From positions 1 through 15,082 of the forward strand of contig CAZZCX010000023.1 in the NCBI GenBank assembly GCA_964653195.1: DNA of 15,082 nt. The letters are read 5' to 3'. A model generated the notes under the pieces. It was not told the origin of the DNA, ran no database searches, and was given only the letters and a program-made list of their open reading frames with translations. Position numbers and translations under genes: made by a program. This stretch comes from CAYMDS01 sp964653195. GTDB taxonomy: Bacteria > Patescibacteriota > Microgenomatia > Levybacterales > UBA12049. Positions 12,291 through 15,082 of this stretch are shown here, piece by piece (the first letter of the stretch is position 1; each line of letters starts with the position of its first letter).

Positions 12291-13645
12291 AAGCTGTCAA
12301 TTACTTCCTTTATACTCTTGTGCGTTTTTGCTGTTATGACTTTATTATATCCCAATTTCTTACTTGTGTTAACCCGTTTCTCAAGCCCCGTAACGTTTCT
12401 TAGCTCTCCTTGTAGACCGACCTCAGCTATTCCTACTACATCAGCAAGCGGTATATTCTTGAGACTTGAAAAAACGGCAAGACAAACTCCCAAATCCACC
12501 CCAGGATCAGATACTTTCATTCCTCCTGCGACATTTACAAAAATATCCATTGTCTCCAAAGGCAATCTTGCATGTTTTTGTAGTACAGCCAGCAGTAGCT
12601 CTACACGTCCTCTATCAAGCCCAGAAACAACTCGACGTGGCATAGGAAGCTTCGAGTACACAGCTAAAGCCTGGATCTCAACTATAAACGTACGTGACCC
12701 TTCCAGAGTCGCAGCGAGTACACTCCCAGGTGTATTTTCAGTAGATCTCGTAAGAAACAATTCTTCAGGGCTACCGACCTCCATAAGCCCACCTTCCGTT
12801 ATTGAGAAAATTCCTACTTCATCTATCGGACCAAATCTATTTTTGAGAGAACGCAGTATCCTGGTTGGAGTGAACTTTTCACCTTCTAGAAATAAGACAG
12901 TATCGACCATATGAGACAAAACCATCGGTCCTGCCACCATTCCTTCTTTCGTTACATGTCCAACAATTATAGTAGGGATCTTGTTTTTCTTGGCAGATCG
13001 AATAAACTGCATCGCCGTGTAACGAACTTGGCCTACTGATCCTGAAAGACCTTCCAGATTCTGTGACTGCATTGTCTGTACTGAATCCAAAACGACTAAG
13101 TCAGGCTTAAGCGCTTCTATTTGTTCTATGCCATAATCAGGATCACTCGTCGCAAGTAAAAGTAGATTACTTTCCCATGTTGCTACATTTTTGAGATTTG
13201 ATTTTTGATCTTTAATCTTTAATCTATCCGCTCTCATCTTAATTTGTTCTACAGACTCTTCGCTTGAGATATAAAGCACTTTTTTGTTCAAAGCTGTGAG
13301 GCTCAAACAGAGCTGTAATAGTAATGTAGACTTTCCCACTCCTGGATCTCCTGCAATTAGAGTCGCTGAACCCAATACCAAACCACCACCCAAAACAGTG
13401 TTCAGTTCTGAAAGATTAGTTTGCATTCTCTGGCTATTCGTAAATACAACTTCATTCAATTTTACCGGCCTTTCGCTTGAATCTACAATCCCCCCCATAC
13501 TCTTTGCCCCTGATATTTGTGAGCTTTGGACCGATAATTGTTTAAGACTATTCCAACTACCACACTCAGGACACTTCCCCATAAACTTCGGTGTATCGTA
13601 GCCACATTCCTGACAGACAAAGGTGATTCTTGTTTTAGATTTCAT
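12275..13645 (-). CDS. radA: DNA repair protein RadA
   Basis: The protein has 456 aa, typical of RadA/Sms. A zinc finger CxxC-x10-CxxC (Cys11, 14, 25, 28) is followed by a RecA-like ATPase with Walker A GDPGVGKST (99-107), LDSVQT (186-191) as Walker B, and the RadA-specific KNRFG (268-272). A Lon-like C-terminal domain (about 305-456) contains LPMPRRVVSGLDRGR. RadA is a helicase-like ATPase that drives branch migration in recombination. Compared with E. coli and Bacillus RadA recalled from memory, the segment between RADRL (138-142) and the following LLLLATS (160-166) is longer by about a dozen residues; it is encoded by an AT-rich repeat (13195-13225). The start is ATG at 13645 without a Shine-Dalgarno site. 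The next gene, yacL-like, is probably co-transcribed. Confidence 0.95.
   Translation of the reverse strand: MKSKTRITFVCQECGYDTPKFMGKCPECGSWNSLKQLSVQSSQISGAKSMGGIVDSSERPVKLNEVVFTNSQRMQTNLSELNTVLGGGLVLGSATLIAGDPGVGKSTLLLQLCLSLTALNKKVLYISSEESVEQIKMRADRLKIKDQKSNLKNVATWESNLLLLATSDPDYGIEQIEALKPDLVVLDSVQTMQSQNLEGLSGSVGQVRYTAMQFIRSAKKNKIPTIIVGHVTKEGMVAGPMVLSHMVDTVLFLEGEKFTPTRILRSLKNRFGPIDEVGIFSITEGGLMEVGSPEELFLTRSTENTPGSVLAATLEGSRTFIVEIQALAVYSKLPMPRRVVSGLDRGRVELLLAVLQKHARLPLETMDIFVNVAGGMKVSDPGVDLGVCLAVFSSLKNIPLADVVGIAEVGLQGELRNVTGLEKRVNTSKKLGYNKVITAKTHKSIKEVIDSLNSKS
13195..13225. repeat. AT-rich word repeat inside radA
   Basis: GATTAAAGATTAAAGATC and related words, read on the minus strand, encode the LKIKDQKSNLK segment of RadA (142-152). 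This resembles the intergenic AT-rich words (for example at 3274-3472) and lies where RadA of other bacteria is shorter. The frame is kept. Confidence 0.55.
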
Positions 13646-13695
13646 AATTACTTAAACAATATTAAAGAATATGTCATAAACGAATTTAAATATAT

Positions 13696-13711
13696 AACTC
13701 GTTAACAAGTT
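13696..13711. promoter_or_regulatory. Imperfect palindrome in the radA leader
   Basis: AACTCGTTAACAAGTT is a 16-base dyad with one mismatched pair, centred on GTTAAC. It lies between the predicted radA promoter and the start codon and could bind a regulator. No known operator is recognised. Confidence 0.3.
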
Positions 13712-13737
13712 AATAAAAAATATTTCGATATATGCCC

Positions 13738-13766
13738 ATTATACTCCGATTGCGCTGGTTAATGAA
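13738..13766 (-). promoter_or_regulatory. Likely radA promoter
   Basis: On the minus strand TTCATT (13766-13761), 17 bases, TATAAT (13743-13738). The -10 is perfect and the -35 weak. It leaves a leader of about 85 nt. Confidence 0.45.
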
Positions 13767-13776
13767 GCCGAAGCAT

Positions 13777-13841
13777 AAAGGTAGTAGGAAGTATGTAGCA
13801 AGTATTATGTAGCTAATTGCATACTTGATACCTACTACTTT
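13777..13841. repeat. Degenerate inverted repeat after rpsA
   Basis: GTAGTAGG (13781-13788) and CCTACTAC (13831-13838) are exact inverses, and CAAGTAT (13799-13805) pairs with ATACTTG (13821-13827). The tract is made of AGTA/AGTAT words and ends 15 bases before the rpsA stop codon. It could terminate or stabilise the rpsA transcript, although no clear T-run follows. Confidence 0.5.
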
Positions 13842-13856
13842 CTACTTGTTACTTAA

Positions 13857-14957
13857 CTAACGGTACATCAGTGGTTTTTCGAGGAGAATAGGAAGTAGAT
13901 GTATCTTTCGTCGCCTCTTGTCTATACCTGAAACAGTAAGATTTACAGACTGACCTTCAGTATATGTAACCGTTGGTGGAATTTTATCTTTTTTGATAAG
14001 TCCTTCAACCCCATCTTCAAATGAAATTAGAATTCCTGAATCATCAATTTTTAAAACACTCCCTGTCACCTTTTTGTCTACCGGGTATTTTGATAATAAT
14101 TCCTCAAAAGGATCAGAAGTCATCTGCTTTATAGATAAATCGACACGTCTTGTATTCTTATCAAAACCTATAATTTTAGCTGTTATCTCCTGCCCGCTGA
14201 CGAAAAGCGTAGATACATCTTCTACTTTCTCCCACGAGATTTCAGAAATATGAATAAGGCCGTCTAAAAGCAGAGGTTCACCTAAAGTATTTTTCATTCC
14301 TGGTACTACAATACTGACAAATACACCAAAAGGAACTACATTCATTATTGTTATTGAGATGCTTTCTCCAATCTTAAGCTTTTTTATCGCTTGATCAAAC
14401 AAATCTTTCGATATTGTAAGTTTCTGAGAAAATATCAATTTATTATCTAGCCTGTTTACTTCAATTACCCGTACTTTTATATCTTTTCCTACGCTTAAAT
14501 CAGTACTTGTATTCATATGTGAATTAGGCAAGAAACCACTCACACCACTCTCACTTATAACCACCAATCCCCCTTTTGTGATATCTGTTACACGGACTGA
14601 TATCTGTGCTTCATCTTTCATAGCATCCTCAAGCTTTTTCCAGGAGATATTGCTCATGAAGCGTCTGAGGGACACTACAGGATTTCCCATTTCAGATTCC
14701 GGATTAAGAATACTTACATCAACATTATCCCCTACATGAAGTGTGCTTATAAGTGTATTGAGTAAAGCTTTTTCCTTCTCTAAAACTACAGCCAAGGATT
14801 TGGCTTGAACATCTACAAGTATTTCGCTTTTGGTAAGTTTGGCTATTTTCCCTTCAACTATATCGCCTTTTCGGAATGTTTTAAATGACACTTTATGGGA
14901 TTTTAGAAGCTCTGCCATGGACATAGCCGGAGAATTATTTGAGGATGAATTTGTCAT
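13857..14957 (-). CDS. rpsA: 30S ribosomal protein S1, four S1 domains
   Basis: The protein has 366 aa with four S1/OB repeats at about 28-100, 115-182, 195-278 and 294-356, each starting with a 'G..v.g.V..i' pattern (GDIVEGKIAKL, EAQISVRVTDI, GESISITIMNV, DKKVTGSVLKI). The third carries GVFVSI and DGLIHISEISW, the best-conserved S1 signature. It binds mRNA on the small ribosomal subunit. E. coli S1 has six domains; four-domain forms are common in other bacteria. The start ATG at 14957 has AGAAAGGA about 13 bases upstream. An extended -10 promoter lies at 14995-15003. It is the first gene of the leftward block rpsA, radA, yacL-like, but radA seems to have its own promoter. Confidence 0.9.
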   Translation of the reverse strand: MTNSSSNNSPAMSMAELLKSHKVSFKTFRKGDIVEGKIAKLTKSEILVDVQAKSLAVVLEKEKALLNTLISTLHVGDNVDVSILNPESEMGNPVVSLRRFMSNISWKKLEDAMKDEAQISVRVTDITKGGLVVISESGVSGFLPNSHMNTSTDLSVGKDIKVRVIEVNRLDNKLIFSQKLTISKDLFDQAIKKLKIGESISITIMNVVPFGVFVSIVVPGMKNTLGEPLLLDGLIHISEISWEKVEDVSTLFVSGQEITAKIIGFDKNTRRVDLSIKQMTSDPFEELLSKYPVDKKVTGSVLKIDDSGILISFEDGVEGLIKKDKIPPTVTYTEGQSVNLTVSGIDKRRRKIHLLPILLEKPLMYR

Positions 14958-14994
14958 GAATTATCATATTCCTTTCTGAAAAAAAGCTTTATTT

Positions 14995-15003
14995 AGTATA
15001 GCA
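14995..15003 (-). promoter_or_regulatory. Extended -10 promoter of rpsA
   Basis: On the minus strand TGCTATACT (15003-14995) is an extended -10 element. No good -35 is present at the usual distance. It gives a leader of about 30 nt. Confidence 0.45.
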
Positions 15004-15048
15004 CAAATTGATTAAGTATGCAGCCTCTGTACGAGATGAGTACATCGG

Positions 15049-15064
15049 TAACACTTCAGTGTTA
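15049..15064. repeat. Perfect palindrome upstream of rpsA
   Basis: TAACACT-TC-AGTGTTA is a 7+2+7 dyad about 50 bases upstream of the rpsA -10 box. It may be an operator or the end of a neighbouring unit beyond the window. Confidence 0.4.
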
Positions 15065-15082
15065 AGGTAAGCATCAATATAC

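Noticed and set aside
12318..12914. 198-aa plus-strand frame.
   Set aside because: It is antisense to radA, whose motifs are unmistakable.

Overview
The window looks like a metagenome-derived scaffold from an uncultivated bacterium, most likely a Patescibacteria/CPR member of the Microgenomates type. This placement is inferred from gene content and was not tested by any search. Supporting features are the low GC (roughly 35-40 %) of about 13.5 kb, a DUF11 surface protein with a TPDTG-type sorting signal, a TraD/VirB4-like ATPase without the rest of a secretion system, two four-helix-bundle (S23-type) genes outside rRNA, a four-domain ribosomal protein S1, and short leaders. There is one 100-N scaffold gap (6689-6788).

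Layout. (1) 1-1391: a GC-rich (about 60 %) leftward operon of three small unfamiliar proteins with clear Shine-Dalgarno sites; one is a DUF1232-like membrane protein and the last runs off the window. Its composition is unlike the rest, so it is either imported DNA or a chimeric join. (2) 1392-2039: AT-rich, hairpin-rich spacer with two consensus-like divergent promoters. (3) 2040-2789: rightward surface-anchored DUF11 protein. (4) 2807-7444: leftward block containing an S23 gene, a 62-bp tandem repeat, the ATPase, an unknown 247-aa protein, an RDD membrane protein broken by the gap, and a second S23 gene. (5) 7564-10424: rightward block of a polytopic membrane protein, a second RDD protein and a family-2 glycosyltransferase with an altered DXD motif. 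(6) 10425-11387: about 960 bp that is mostly non-coding but busy. It holds a DnaA-box-like site, a 54-aa gene with its own consensus promoter, a predicted leftward small RNA with promoter and terminator, and several long hairpins and repeats. (7) 11388-14957: leftward housekeeping block rpsA, radA and a yacL-like PIN-TRAM gene.

How the genes fit together. The membrane and surface genes in the middle suggest cell-envelope work: surface display, membrane proteins, glycosylation and possibly DNA transfer or uptake through the ATPase. The right side is translation and recombination. The radA-yacL neighbourhood resembles the radA-disA-yacL order of Firmicutes but lacks disA.

The least explained parts are non-coding: the structured 10.8-11.35 kb region with its predicted small RNA, and the AT-rich word repeats. 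The repeats form inverted pairs around gene ends, one lies within the radA reading frame, and one supplies the last codons of the ATPase gene.
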